Shown here piece after piece: positions 44,365 through 54,168 of a stretch of DNA of 64,000 nucleotides; the stretch's first letter is position 1, and each line of letters starts with the position of its first letter. A model generated the notes under the pieces. It saw only the letters and a list, made by a program, of their open reading frames with translations, was not told the origin of the DNA and did no database searches. Origin of the DNA: Helicobacteraceae bacterium (GTDB taxonomy: Bacteria; Campylobacterota; Campylobacteria; Campylobacterales; Sulfurimonadaceae); NCBI GenBank assembly GCA_027038835.1, contig JALWGC010000014.1, forward strand, positions 1-64,000. The letters run 5' to 3'. Both the position numbers and the translations under genes were made by a program.

Positions 44365-47152
44365 ATTTTACCGCAGGAGTTCCTGCTCTATCTTCTATTT
44401 TTCCAATGATCTCACCTTTAGCGTTCGTTACATTGGATTTCGAATAATCAACCGTATTGTCACCGTTTAATGTAAGAGTCGCTTTGACACCAGCGGTAGA
44501 TGATATATTGACAACTTTGGTTCCATTGTCGTCTTTATATGTCGAATCTGCCGTAATGGAAACGTCACCATTTACATATGTGATTTTTACATTTTTCGAA
44601 TCGGAGCTATTTTTATACGTCATACCGATTTGCATAGTAGCGGACTCGGACATTTTCAACGTCCCGTTCACGGCGATATCGAGTTGAGGTTCGTAATTTT
44701 CATCAGAAAGATTCGCATCTTTGATATCGAGCCATTTAGCTTGTATCTTTGCATTCAAATATGTATTGTTTTGCGTATTTTCAAGCTTACCGTCAAAAGT
44801 GATGTTAGATGGAAAATGTCCGCTATTAACGACATCGCTATCTCTATCGGAACCTTTATCATAGTTATCACCTATTCTTGGAGAATCGCACGCATCCAAA
44901 CCACTATAATTTCCTATATCGGTAATACCTACCGGTTCGCTCTTCAAATCATTCCAATATACCCATGAATAATCAATATCTGAAGGAGCGATTCCTTTAT
45001 ATTTCACACCGTTTAAATTGAAATCGCTTGTATTGTTGTCATCACAATAAATATGTACTCCAAATTGATAAGAGATTTGTTCCTCTTCGAAGCCTTTGGC
45101 TTGTTCTATCGTATTGACACCGTAAGTAGCATCGAGCTTTCCATCAAGAGAGTAGTTTCCGACAGAACCTTGCACATAAAGGTTTTGCAGTTCCACATAC
45201 TGCAAATCAGGTTCGGTTTCATTGGTATCTTCTTCATCCTTCGCATTGTAAGCAGCTATAAGATTCGCATCTGTTACACTTACGCTAAAAGCATCACTTA
45301 CTATGTTAGCGTCTATATGAAGTTTTGCACCGGATGTCGTTTTTGTGGTAACTACATTCGCTTCTACTTGTTGAGAACCGACGCCACTTCCATAATAATC
45401 TGCAGGCATGGTTCCACTCAATTTCGCGCTTATCTTATCGAACGAGAAAGGATCAAAATCATCTACATCGATATCCGAATATTCTACAGAACCACTCCAC
45501 TTTCCGCTACCGTTTACATCTTCAATGGTGTAATTCCATACTACATTGTCCGATGAAGTATTTTTCTCTACAGTTATGGTTCTGTTACCTTGTGCCACCG
45601 TTTTACTTTTGCTTGTTAGATTATTATCGATCGCATCGATTATCATTTTGCTTAAAGTGTTGAACGCTACCGCGGTAAACGTTGTCTTGTCAGTTACACT
45701 TGTCAATGTATCGTCGATATTTTTCGCTTCACCCTGTGCGAAACTATCGGCTTGTTTGATTTGTGTACGAACACTAGCGAACAAATTTTTCGCTTTTTCG
45801 ATATCACTCATCGAAGCGATTCCTTTTGGAGGATTGATTTTCAAAGCCAATGTCATCAATTCTGCATTTTGTGTATCGTATATCAATTTCGCAAACGCTT
45901 CTTTCGTCATCGTTGGCGTGAAGTTTTTTAATGAAACTTGTGATAACGCTTCATCGCTGATAGTGTATCCAAGTTTACCCACATACTCTTTTAGTTGCCT
46001 TTTTTTATACACTTGCTTCAACTGGGAGAGTCCCTCTACATCACTATCGAGCTTAACGATGGATTCTATCGTCACATCTGCAGCGGAAGTAACATTCAAA
46101 GCAGTTTTAATCGTGCCGATATCATCCTGCGAAATCGTGATACCGAATGTGGTGAAAATATTTTTGATCGCTATTTCCACAGGATTGGCTGCATTTGCGG
46201 CTGTTGTTGCATTATCTTCGACACTGGCGATAAAGCTATCATCGATAGTTTCATTATTTTCCACCGCCGTCACTACATTTTTTTGTATAACGTTAACCGC
46301 AACATCGATTTTTATAGCAGCATCTGCAAGTGTCGTATTGGAATCCTTTACGGCATTCTCGACTTGTTTTTCGATGGCAGTAGCGACCGATGCGATTTTT
46401 TTAGCTTTTGGTGGAAGTTTACTCGAATCGCTTTGGGCCGCAGTTTCAACAAGCGCCGCTATGGTTTTGTTTGTATCATCGGACTTGGTGACTTGTTCTA
46501 TAGCATCGACTAAAGCATTGTAAATATCCGCCGTATCGTTAGCATCATCCGTTACCGATGCCATCGTAGTGATGATTCTATGCAAAGCCATAGTTTTCGC
46601 GATAACCTTTTTCTCGCCCTTTTTAGCTAATTTCACAGGATCGGCCTTGAGCTCTTCGGGCTTAAGCCCAACCGCTTTTGCTACCTTTTCATACGCTTCT
46701 TCTATAGAAACATTTTTATCTTCGACCAATGCGCTTGCAAGTGTTGTGAGCGGTGTAACGTTAACCGATTCTTCACTCCCTCCATACGGGGCTTTCAAAA
46801 GACCTACCAAATTTTTCTTCGAATCGATATCGATTCCTCCTAGAAGTAAAATCGGGGCTTTTGCATTCAGAGCGATTTTTTTCTGTGCCGGCGTTACTTT
46901 AAGAGAATACGAACCGTTGACATCAGTGACCGATGCAGGCTCATCGCTATTACATTTCTCATTTGTATTCAAATCCAAACAAACCGTCGCACCGCTGATG
47001 TAACCATCGGAAGCCGTACCGTTTGTCAATGTCGGACTAGGTGCTACGGGAGGTTGACTACCTCCTCCACCTCCACCGCCACATCCGACAAACGCCATAG
47101 TACCGGCAACTAACACAATACTTGCTATTTTTGAAATACTACCTCTTTTCAT
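44333..47152 (-). CDS. Large surface lipoprotein, uncharacterised
   Basis: This 939-residue protein has a lipoprotein signal with lipobox AFVGC (Cys24) followed by seven Gly, a common spacer in surface lipoproteins. Residues 40-85 (ASDGYISGATVCLDLNTNEK, then TDVNGSYSLKV) resemble carboxypeptidase-regulatory/Ig-like modules common in exported proteobacterial proteins. A long Ala/Lys/Asp/Thr-rich helical region (about 120-480) follows, and the C-terminal half is Asn/Asp/Ser-rich and predicted beta. The start ATG 47152 is preceded by AAAGGAGA; the longer frame adds 21 unlikely residues. Two Cys appear again near 690-750. It may be an adhesin or structural surface protein; function unknown. Confidence 0.8.
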   Translation of the reverse strand: MKRGSISKIASIVLVAGTMAFVGCGGGGGGGSQPPVAPSPTLTNGTASDGYISGATVCLDLNTNEKCNSDEPASVTDVNGSYSLKVTPAQKKIALNAKAPILLLGGIDIDSKKNLVGLLKAPYGGSEESVNVTPLTTLASALVEDKNVSIEEAYEKVAKAVGLKPEELKADPVKLAKKGEKKVIAKTMALHRIITTMASVTDDANDTADIYNALVDAIEQVTKSDDTNKTIAALVETAAQSDSSKLPPKAKKIASVATAIEKQVENAVKDSNTTLADAAIKIDVAVNVIQKNVVTAVENNETIDDSFIASVEDNATTAANAANPVEIAIKNIFTTFGITISQDDIGTIKTALNVTSAADVTIESIVKLDSDVEGLSQLKQVYKKRQLKEYVGKLGYTISDEALSQVSLKNFTPTMTKEAFAKLIYDTQNAELMTLALKINPPKGIASMSDIEKAKNLFASVRTQIKQADSFAQGEAKNIDDTLTSVTDKTTFTAVAFNTLSKMIIDAIDNNLTSKSKTVAQGNRTITVEKNTSSDNVVWNYTIEDVNGSGKWSGSVEYSDIDVDDFDPFSFDKISAKLSGTMPADYYGSGVGSQQVEANVVTTKTTSGAKLHIDANIVSDAFSVSVTDANLIAAYNAKDEEDTNETEPDLQYVELQNLYVQGSVGNYSLDGKLDATYGVNTIEQAKGFEEEQISYQFGVHIYCDDNNTSDFNLNGVKYKGIAPSDIDYSWVYWNDLKSEPVGITDIGNYSGLDACDSPRIGDNYDKGSDRDSDVVNSGHFPSNITFDGKLENTQNNTYLNAKIQAKWLDIKDANLSDENYEPQLDIAVNGTLKMSESATMQIGMTYKNSSDSKNVKITYVNGDVSITADSTYKDDNGTKVVNISSTAGVKATLTLNGDNTVDYSKSNVTNAKGEIIGKIEDRAGTPAVKYADGTFETLF

Positions 47153-47270
47153 ACTTTTTTCTCCTTTGCTGTATGATACTAATGTTAAATAGTACTCCAA
47201 AAACATTAAAAACAAACTTAATCAGCAAAAATCACCAAAAAACATATTTTAATATCATATTTTCAAACTG

Positions 47271-47672
47271 CTATTTCGTTACATTTTCAAGCAGTTTCGA
47301 TTCTTGCGAACTCTTGATTATACTTTTTCCTTCAAACAATCCTTTTGGTTCTATTACCAATTCAATCGATTCGATTGTACCGTCAACCTTACCGGTAGGT
47401 TTGATTTCGACAACATCTACGGAAATACTTCCGGCCACTTCCCCTTGCACTATCAAATGTTTGGCAAAAACTTCCCCTTTGATTCTACCGTTTTTACCGA
47501 CTGTTATCTCTTCGCTGGAGTTGATGATCCCTTCGAATTCACCATCGACGAACAGTTTGCATTTGAGGTTCATTTCCCCTTTGATTGACGATCCAATAGT
47601 GATAATCGTCGTGCTCGATCCTGCTTCTTTACTATTTTTATGTTTGTTATCATCGCTATTAAAGATTGCCAT
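47271..47672 (-). CDS. ccmA: Bactofilin, CcmA-like cell-shape protein
   Basis: The 133-residue protein has the right-handed beta-helix pattern of bactofilins (DUF583): IGSSIKGEMNLKCKLFVDGE, then FEGIINSSEEITVGKNGRIK and VDGTIESIELVIEPKGLFEG. Bactofilins polymerise without nucleotides, and in Helicobacter the homologue CcmA is needed for cell curvature. The ATG at 47672, 10 bases behind AAGGAGAA, gives MAIFNSDDNKHKNSK. The ORF start at 47723 would add 17 residues encoded by the M23 gene. Even with the short start it overlaps that gene by 103 bases. It is the last gene of the leuS-lptE-GGDEF-folC-M23 run. Confidence 0.88.
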   Translation of the reverse strand: MAIFNSDDNKHKNSKEAGSSTTIITIGSSIKGEMNLKCKLFVDGEFEGIINSSEEITVGKNGRIKGEVFAKHLIVQGEVAGSISVDVVEIKPTGKVDGTIESIELVIEPKGLFEGKSIIKSSQESKLLENVTK

Positions 47673-48529
47673 GGGACTCTTTTCTCCTTGTGAAAGATTT
47701 CGTTGAAATTGTTCGCGTTCCATTTGATGAACCAGTATGGATTGAGCGGTCTTTGAATGAAGCGGACTTCATAGTGCAAATGGGGTCCATTACTTAGACC
47801 GCTATTGCCCGTAAGTGCGATAAGGTCCCCTTTTTTGACGAACTGACCCGCTTTGACCTCTATACGGCTCAAATGTCCAAAATAGGTTTTAAAGCCGTAA
47901 TTGTTATCTAAAATGACCAACTTTCCGTAACCGCTTCGTTTGTGGTATCCTGCATATTCTACGACTCCATCTGCCGTCGCGTACACGGGCGTACCGGTTT
48001 TAGCTTTCATGTCTGTACCGGGATGAAGTTCCCTTTTGTTCAAAGTGGGGTGGATACGCCAGCCGTATTTACTCGTTATCCCTTTGTATTCCACGGGTGA
48101 GCCGTTAGGGATGAACTGCAACATCGCCGCGATGTTTTCCGAAGAGAGTTTCGTCAAATCGACCCGTTGCTGCAAACTCATCTGAGCGCTTGGCTTGAGC
48201 CCGATAAGCGTTTCTATTTCCGAAAGTGAATTGGAAACCTCTTCGAGTTGCAAACGTTTTTGCGCCAACTCTTCTTGAATCTTCTTGGTAGAGTTTTGCA
48301 AACGTTTGTTCTTTTGCACAAGTTGAAAATACGCTCGCTGCATCCGTTCTTTTTTCGCTTCGGTTTCTTGTACGCTTTGGCTTAAATAGTAAATCGTCCC
48401 AACCGACACGATTATGAACGCCGTCAAAAATAAAACGGCATAAAAAAAGAGTTTTTTGATGATTTTATTGAGATTGTACTGTTTGACACCCTCTTCGTCG
48501 GTAATCGTAATGGTAAAATGGTTAAGCAT
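47570..48529 (-). CDS. M23-family peptidoglycan endopeptidase, Csd1-like
   Basis: The 319-residue protein has a cytoplasmic start, one membrane helix (LFFYAVLFLTAFIIVSVGTI), a periplasmic coiled coil (about 50-110) and a C-terminal LytM domain. That domain has the zinc ligands in ELHPGTDMKAKTGTPVYATA (His, Asp) and LSNGPHLHYEVRFIQRPLNP (His-x-His). Such enzymes cut peptide cross-links and in H. pylori the equivalent Csd1 sets helical shape with CcmA. All ligands are present, so it should be active. Its 3' end overlaps the bactofilin gene, and its start overlaps folC by eight bases. Confidence 0.9.
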   Translation of the reverse strand: MLNHFTITITDEEGVKQYNLNKIIKKLFFYAVLFLTAFIIVSVGTIYYLSQSVQETEAKKERMQRAYFQLVQKNKRLQNSTKKIQEELAQKRLQLEEVSNSLSEIETLIGLKPSAQMSLQQRVDLTKLSSENIAAMLQFIPNGSPVEYKGITSKYGWRIHPTLNKRELHPGTDMKAKTGTPVYATADGVVEYAGYHKRSGYGKLVILDNNYGFKTYFGHLSRIEVKAGQFVKKGDLIALTGNSGLSNGPHLHYEVRFIQRPLNPYWFIKWNANNFNEIFHKEKRVPWQSLIAMITNIKIVKKQDRARRLSLLDRQSKGK

Positions 48530-49676
48530 ACAGTTTTAAAAACCCCTCCACGACGGTAAACGAGCCAAAAACGAGATATTTTTGCTCTTTTTTAATTTTT
48601 TCAAACGGAAAGTATTGTATCTTTAATTGTTTTAAAGTTTTTTGAAGTGTTTGTTTTTGCGCCAAGCGCTCCCCCTCAATCGGTATGATTTCGACATGCT
48701 TGAGAATCGGCTTCAAGATTTTGAGTATCTCTTCGTAATCTTTATCTTTATAGCTGTTATAGACCAAAACGAACTTCTCCCCCTCCAGCGCTTTTTTTAC
48801 ACAACGTGCCGCCAAAGGGTTGTGCCCGACATCGACGACGATATTTGGCGCGATACGACTCAACCTGCCAAAAAGCCTCCCGTTTGCAAAGCTTTTTGCA
48901 TCGTACTTCACCCCAAGAAGTTGCAAAGCGGCTATGGCGGTTTGGAGATTTTCTTGCAGATACATAGGTAGATGTTCTTGCTTCGCAACCTCCAAAACCG
49001 TTTTTTCATCCTCTTTCGATACCATATCCGCTACGCGATAGAGTTTTGCACCTTTTTCTTTGGCTATTTCATAGGCGCATCGCTCCACTATATCGTAGCG
49101 CTGTTTGGCAAGGAGTGTTTTTTTCGCCATTGCACCGAGTTTCGTTTTGGTTATCGCTTCGATGCTCTCCCCCAAAAACGCTTCGTGGTCTTTATCGACG
49201 GGAGTGAGTACGGTCAATATCTTTACAAACACCGCCGTAGCGTCATATTCACCTCCTAGCCCCGCTTCGAGTACGACATACTCGCACTCGCTAAAACACA
49301 GCATCGCCAAAAAAGTGGTGTATTCGAAATAGCTAAGCGAATCGCTCTCTTCTTTTGTCAAAATCTTTTGCAGTTTTTCATGTGCGGCTTCTAAAACATC
49401 CTCTTTGACATCCGCACCGTCTATCCATATTCGTTCATTGAAGCGCATGATATGCGGCGATGTGTAATGTCCTGTGCGAAAACCTGCACGAAAAAGTGCC
49501 GTACTTAAGAATCTGCCCGTCGTCCCTTTGCCGTTCGTCCCCACGATATGGATAATTTTCGGCTTTGGAAGCTGTGCTTGAATACGGCTGTATATCCGCG
49601 GCATACGGTTGTAGTCTATTTCGTCGTAAAAAAGGGGTTTGGCGTCTAAAAACGTTTCGAGATTATTCAAAGACAA
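48522..49676 (-). CDS. folC: Folylpolyglutamate / dihydrofolate synthase FolC
   Basis: This 384-residue Mur-ligase-like enzyme adds glutamate to folates. It has ATP-binding HIVGTNGKGTTGRFLSTALF, then FRTGHYTSPHIMRFNERIWI and LVLEAGLGGEYDATAVF-like YVVLEAGLGGEYDATAVF, and PNIVVDVGHNPLAARCV. I chose TTG at 49676 (protein starting SLNNLETFLDAKPLFYDEID), behind GAGGAAGGAAG. The longer frame to 49772 runs inside the GGDEF gene and adds basic residues unlike any FolC. The start overlaps the GGDEF end by 14 bases. Confidence 0.92.
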   Translation of the reverse strand: MSLNNLETFLDAKPLFYDEIDYNRMPRIYSRIQAQLPKPKIIHIVGTNGKGTTGRFLSTALFRAGFRTGHYTSPHIMRFNERIWIDGADVKEDVLEAAHEKLQKILTKEESDSLSYFEYTTFLAMLCFSECEYVVLEAGLGGEYDATAVFVKILTVLTPVDKDHEAFLGESIEAITKTKLGAMAKKTLLAKQRYDIVERCAYEIAKEKGAKLYRVADMVSKEDEKTVLEVAKQEHLPMYLQENLQTAIAALQLLGVKYDAKSFANGRLFGRLSRIAPNIVVDVGHNPLAARCVKKALEGEKFVLVYNSYKDKDYEEILKILKPILKHVEIIPIEGERLAQKQTLQKTLKQLKIQYFPFEKIKKEQKYLVFGSFTVVEGFLKLYA

Positions 49677-51201
49677 CTCTGTCTCTTCCTTCCTCTTTAG
49701 CTTTGTAAAGAAGTTTATCCGCATTGGCGATCGTTTCGGCAGCGGAAGAAGCGTTTTTGCGTTGCGCCACACCTGCGCTGACGGTAATGGGGATTCTACT
49801 GCCTTTATAGAGGAACTTCGCGCGTTTTACATGCTCGTTCACTTTCTTGGCATACAGTGCACCGCCATCTGCGTCGGTGTCTCCCAAAATCACCAAGAAC
49901 TCCTCACCGCCGAACCTGCCTACAACGTCGATATCTCTGGAGTCGCGCCGTAGAATCGATGCGAACGATTTGAGAATCACATCCCCTGCTTCATGTCCGT
50001 AGGTGTCGTTGACTTTTTTGAAATGGTCGATATCGAATATCACGACCGTATAGTTTCTTCCGTAGCGTTTGAATTCCCCCTCTCGAATACGCAAAAACTC
50101 ATCGAGTGCGCGTTTGTTGTAAAGGTTGGTCAAAAAGTCGATTTTCGCCTCTTTTTGGGCTTTTTTCAACTCCCCTTCAAGCTCTTTGACCCTCTTTTGC
50201 AACTGCCTGACCTCAAAGCTATGCCCTTCAAGATCGCTTCGAAACTCTATGGTGTTCTCCTCGAGCGCTATGGCGATAGTGTAGAGCTTTTTATGCGCGA
50301 GCTGGAAATTGATCTCCCCCTCTTTGGTAAACGATTCGAGCTCTTTTTTTATCCGCTGAATCTCGTTGGTCGAACCGTCTGAATGCTCTATCATGTTGAT
50401 AAGGCGGTTGGAGAGTTTGTCCAAAATCCCCTCTAACGATTCCACCATCTCCTGTACACTCTTTTTATCGAGCGCAATGCGCGAAGCGATAGCCTGCTTG
50501 ATCTCATCTTGGAGCGAATCTTCAAGCAACGCTTGGGGATTTCGTTCAAGTTTTTGGGTCAGAGACTCTATGTTTTGACTTACATGCGCCGAAATCGAGG
50601 GGGTGAAAGAGGAGATGAACAAAGAGACCACATTTTTCAAATCGCACTCTTGTTTTTTTTCTACCACACCGACATCGAGCCCTTCTATCGTTTTTTGCAA
50701 GTCTTTCGTATCGACCGTTCCAAAAGGCTTGAGTTTTTCCAAAAAAGTATCGTCATAAGTCTGCGCAAAGTTGTTCCACAACTGTTTGAAATACTCCACT
50801 TCCGCCGCAGAATGGGGTTTGGAAATCACCTCGATCGTCTTTTTCGCCAAATCTCTGGCTTGAAGATTGTGCAAAAGGGCGATTGCCTTGAGTGTCGCGA
50901 TGTTGAGTTCGGTTTGTGCATCGAGTTGTTCGGCACATTTTATTTTGTCGGTTCGATTGAGTTTGGCTATGAGGTATCTCGAGAGTTCCGCAAGTGTTTG
51001 GATGCGGTAGTTTTTCAACTCTTTTTGCAAATCGGGGTTGAGACTAAGAAGCATCTTCTCGACATGAGAGCAGTCATCGACTTTGACACCTGCGAGTTTC
51101 GCTTCTTTGCAAAACGCTTCAGCGTAAAAGTCCGGCGTGAGTATCTTCCCCTCGCGCTCGAGCCGTTTAATTGCTTGTTTAATAATCTTTTTTATCTGCA
51201 T
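49663..51201 (-). CDS. GGDEF-domain diguanylate cyclase
   Basis: The 512-residue protein carries a C-terminal GGDEF domain (about 350-512) that joins two GTP to c-di-GMP. The active-site loop is GGEEF (431-435), with RDID (422-425) five residues earlier, matching the RxxD inhibitory site for product feedback. FLTNLYNKRALDEFL and FDIDHFKKVNDTYGHEAGD are the usual motifs. The N-terminal 340 residues are soluble and helical with no transmembrane helix or known sensor, so the input signal is unknown. It lies between lptE and folC with overlaps on both sides. Confidence 0.92.
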   Translation of the reverse strand: MQIKKIIKQAIKRLEREGKILTPDFYAEAFCKEAKLAGVKVDDCSHVEKMLLSLNPDLQKELKNYRIQTLAELSRYLIAKLNRTDKIKCAEQLDAQTELNIATLKAIALLHNLQARDLAKKTIEVISKPHSAAEVEYFKQLWNNFAQTYDDTFLEKLKPFGTVDTKDLQKTIEGLDVGVVEKKQECDLKNVVSLFISSFTPSISAHVSQNIESLTQKLERNPQALLEDSLQDEIKQAIASRIALDKKSVQEMVESLEGILDKLSNRLINMIEHSDGSTNEIQRIKKELESFTKEGEINFQLAHKKLYTIAIALEENTIEFRSDLEGHSFEVRQLQKRVKELEGELKKAQKEAKIDFLTNLYNKRALDEFLRIREGEFKRYGRNYTVVIFDIDHFKKVNDTYGHEAGDVILKSFASILRRDSRDIDVVGRFGGEEFLVILGDTDADGGALYAKKVNEHVKRAKFLYKGSRIPITVSAGVAQRKNASSAAETIANADKLLYKAKEEGRDRVVFE

Positions 51202-51704
51202 TATCCCCGTGCCCCCTCTGCTGAAACTTGCGCCACAAACGACACGATAGCTTTTTGCGCCGCATTTCTAATCGCTTCGAAACGTTGCTGGTCGGTTACA
51301 AGCGCGTTTGGCTCCACGGCAAAATCATAGTATCCCTGTGCCGTGTAATTTTTCGCTTTACCGTTTTTAAAACGCTTGATATGCAGCGTAATGGTCATTC
51401 TATAGGCTATGACAAAACCGTTTTCATCGTACTGAATCGGCGTATAGGAAGGAGTGGAGATGGAGATATCCAAATGGGCATCGCTGTTGGCTCTTTTTAC
51501 AAGCGAAGCGTGAAAAACATCGATTATCGCCGCATCGACGGCATCTTTGACCAAAACGGTATTTTCCGGGTCTTCAGCGGAGATGACGACGTTGGTGCTT
51601 ATCTTCTCTCCAAGCGATTCACGTGCGTACTTGGCGCTTGGCTTGTACCCGCAAGCGGCAAAAAGCAGTATCAAAACACCCAAAACCGCTTTTTGCCACC
51701 ACAT
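51201..51704 (-). CDS. lptE: LPS-assembly lipoprotein LptE-like
   Basis: The 167-residue lipoprotein has lipobox LLFAAC (Cys18) followed by GYKPS, the ACGY start typical of LptE. The mature part (NVVISAEDPENTVLVKDAVD, LDISISTPSYTPIQYDENGF, RMTITLHIKRF) fits the small LptE/RlpB fold that plugs LptD in the outer membrane. The gene follows leuS by three bases, the same neighbourhood as leuS-lptE in E. coli, which strengthens the call. LptD is not in this window. Confidence 0.8.
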   Translation of the reverse strand: MWWQKAVLGVLILLFAACGYKPSAKYARESLGEKISTNVVISAEDPENTVLVKDAVDAAIIDVFHASLVKRANSDAHLDISISTPSYTPIQYDENGFVIAYRMTITLHIKRFKNGKAKNYTAQGYYDFAVEPNALVTDQQRFEAIRNAAQKAIVSFVAQVSAEGARG

Positions 51705-51707
51705 AAC

Positions 51708-54152
51708 CTACCCCTTCACAACCAAGTTGACGAGCTTTTTGGGAACGACAATCTCTTTGACTATCGTTTTCCCTTCAAGCCATTTGGCGACCGCTTTTTT
51801 GGCCTCTTGGACGATCTCCTCTTTCGAAGCATCGGCTTCGACTTCTATTTGCGCTCGGTTCTTTCCATTGACACTCACGCCGTAAGGGTGGGTATCTTCG
51901 ACGAAAACCTCTTGAAGAATCTCTTGTTTGGCGAGGTTGGCTCTACCAAAGAGTCTTTGACTTATCTCCCAGCAAGTATGCGGGATTACCGGTTCCATGA
52001 TACTTGTAAGTATCCAGTACGCCTCGCTCCAAAGTGTTTCGTTCTCGATGTTTTGCAGTGCGTTCATCGCTTCCATCACACCCGCTATCATCGTATTGAA
52101 CGTATAACGCTCTTCATACACTTCGACAGCACGTTTGAGCGCTTCGTACACCTTTTTGCGTGCTTGCTTCTCCTCTTTGGTCAAAGAAGCGTGATCGATA
52201 CTCGGTTTTTGACTACAAGGTGCGGCTTTTTGGCTTCGTTCGTAAAAACGCTTGATGAAACGGTACGCTCCCTCCACCGCACTATCGTTCCACTCAAGCT
52301 CCTGAGTCGGCGGAGCCGCAAAAAGGATAAAGAGTCTTGCGGTATCAGCCCCATACTTCTCTATAAGCTCATCTGGATCGACGGTGTTGCCTTTTGATTT
52401 ACTCATTTTCGCACCGTCTTTGAGCACCATCCCTTGGGTCAAAAGCCTCTCAAACGGCTCATCGAGATCGACATATCCGAGGTCTCTAAGCGCTTTTGTG
52501 AAAAACCGAGCATACAGCAGGTGCAAAACCGCATGTTCGATTCCGCCGATGTAATGATCGACTCCCATCCAGTAATCGATCTGCTCTTTGCTAAAAGGCT
52601 CGCTTTCCCAGTTGCTCTCATCGGCACAATAGCGCAAGAAGTACCAGCTCGATTCCACGAAAGTATCCATCGTATCGGTCTCACGTACAGCATCACCGCC
52701 ACATTTCGGACAAGTTGTAAATTTCCAAGTCGGATGTTTTTCAAGCGGATTTCCCTCACCCGTTATCTCGATGTCTCGTGGAAGGGCTACCGGGAGATTT
52801 TCTTTTTTCTCCATCACCAAACCACATTTTTCACAATGGATAAACGGAATAGGTGCACCCCAGTAACGCTGACGGCTCACACCCCAGTCTTTAAGCTTGT
52901 AGTTGGTGGTTTTCTTCCCTATCCCCTCTTTTTCGAAATACGCGATGATAGCGCGTTTGGCTTCGTTGCTTTTAAGACCGCTGAACTCTCCACTATCAAA
53001 CAGCACACCCGCTTCGGTGTAAGGCAAACTCAACTCCCCTTTTGCCGGTCGTATCACCGCTTTTATCGGCAGGTCGTATTTGGTCGCGAACTCGAAATCA
53101 CGCTCATCATGCGCAGGAACAGCCATCACCGCCCCGCTTCCGTAATCCATCAGCACGAAGTTGGCAACCCATACCGGAATCTTTTCTCCGGTTAACGGAT
53201 GAATCACGCTCAAACCAAGCGATACGCCCTCTTTCGTTTTTTGTCTGTCGATGTTCGAAGCGTTTTTCATCGCTTCTATCTTCGCTTTTGTCGCAGCATC
53301 GACCAAGTCGTTTTCCAACATGTAAGAAACGACGGCGTGTTCAGGTGCGAGCGCGGTGTAACTCACGCCGTAGATGGTATCGGGTCGGGTGGTAAAAACA
53401 TCGAAGCTCGCAAACGTAGCGCCGAGTTTTTCTTTGGATGCGTCATCGAAATACAAATCAAAAGCGAGACCGTTGGATTTGCCTATCCAGTTTTCTTGCA
53501 TGGTAAGCACTTGTTTTGGCCACCCGTTTTGAAGTTTTTTCAAATCTTCCAAAAGTTCGTCGGCGTACTTGGTGATTTTGAAGTAGTACTGGTTCATCTC
53601 TTTTTTGACTATCGGCGTATCACATCGCCAACAACACCCATCTACCACTTGCTCGTTGGCTAAAACCGTCTGGTCGTTCGGACACCAGTTAAGCAACCCT
53701 TTTTTACGGTACAAAAGCCCTTTTTCGTACATATCGATTATAAAGCCTTGTTCGAACTTCGTATAAAGTTCGTCGCTGGTTGCGAGTTCTCGTTTTTTGC
53801 TAAACGAAAGCCCTAGTGTCGCGAACTCTTTTTTCATGTAATCGATATTGGAATAAGTCCACTCTCTTGGATCGGCTCCGTTTTTGATAGCGGCGTTTTC
53901 GGCAGGGAGTCCGAAGCTATCGAACCCTATCGGGTGCAATACGTTAAAACCTTGTTGTCTGTAATAACGCGCGAACGCATCGCTGATGGTGTAGTTTCTC
54001 ACATGACCCATATGCAGCCTTCCGCTTGGGAAGGGAAACATACTCAAAATATACTTTTTCTTTTTCGTAAAATCGCTCTCAGGCTCGAAACTTCCGTTTT
54101 CTCGCCAAAATTCCTGCCATTTGCTTTCTAATTCTTTCGCGTTGTATTCCAA
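51708..54152 (-). CDS. leuS: Leucyl-tRNA synthetase
   Basis: The 814-residue class I synthetase charges tRNA-Leu. The HIGH motif appears as HMGH in [20 protein letters not shown], and the KMSKS motif as [15 protein letters not shown]. The editing domain contains [20 protein letters not shown], and the zinc-finger insert has CEKCG and CPKCGG. The C-terminal domain holds [20 protein letters not shown]. It is slightly shorter than the E. coli enzyme (860). It follows the DUF6394-like gene in the same unit. Confidence 0.97.
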   Translation of the reverse strand: MEYNAKELESKWQEFWRENGSFEPESDFTKKKKYILSMFPFPSGRLHMGHVRNYTISDAFARYYRQQGFNVLHPIGFDSFGLPAENAAIKNGADPREWTYSNIDYMKKEFATLGLSFSKKRELATSDELYTKFEQGFIIDMYEKGLLYRKKGLLNWCPNDQTVLANEQVVDGCCWRCDTPIVKKEMNQYYFKITKYADELLEDLKKLQNGWPKQVLTMQENWIGKSNGLAFDLYFDDASKEKLGATFASFDVFTTRPDTIYGVSYTALAPEHAVVSYMLENDLVDAATKAKIEAMKNASNIDRQKTKEGVSLGLSVIHPLTGEKIPVWVANFVLMDYGSGAVMAVPAHDERDFEFATKYDLPIKAVIRPAKGELSLPYTEAGVLFDSGEFSGLKSNEAKRAIIAYFEKEGIGKKTTNYKLKDWGVSRQRYWGAPIPFIHCEKCGLVMEKKENLPVALPRDIEITGEGNPLEKHPTWKFTTCPKCGGDAVRETDTMDTFVESSWYFLRYCADESNWESEPFSKEQIDYWMGVDHYIGGIEHAVLHLLYARFFTKALRDLGYVDLDEPFERLLTQGMVLKDGAKMSKSKGNTVDPDELIEKYGADTARLFILFAAPPTQELEWNDSAVEGAYRFIKRFYERSQKAAPCSQKPSIDHASLTKEEKQARKKVYEALKRAVEVYEERYTFNTMIAGVMEAMNALQNIENETLWSEAYWILTSIMEPVIPHTCWEISQRLFGRANLAKQEILQEVFVEDTHPYGVSVNGKNRAQIEVEADASKEEIVQEAKKAVAKWLEGKTIVKEIVVPKKLVNLVVKG

Positions 54153-54168
54153 AAATCAACTCCTATTT

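Noticed and set aside
45546-46523. Plus-strand ORF of 325 codons that looks hydrophobic
   Set aside because: It is the complement of the Ala/Asp/Lys-rich lipoprotein gene, which gives a pseudo-membrane composition (Ser/Phe/Ile/Val).
47153-47270. AT-rich gap between the lipoprotein and bactofilin genes
   Set aside because: AT-rich stems such as AATATGATATTAAAATATG can be drawn, followed by T's, but they are too weak to call a terminator. No clear -10 for the lipoprotein gene was found.
51228-52397. Plus-strand ORF of 389 codons opposite lptE and leuS
   Set aside because: Its translation is Arg/Phe/His rich and without domains; both opposing genes are clearly real.
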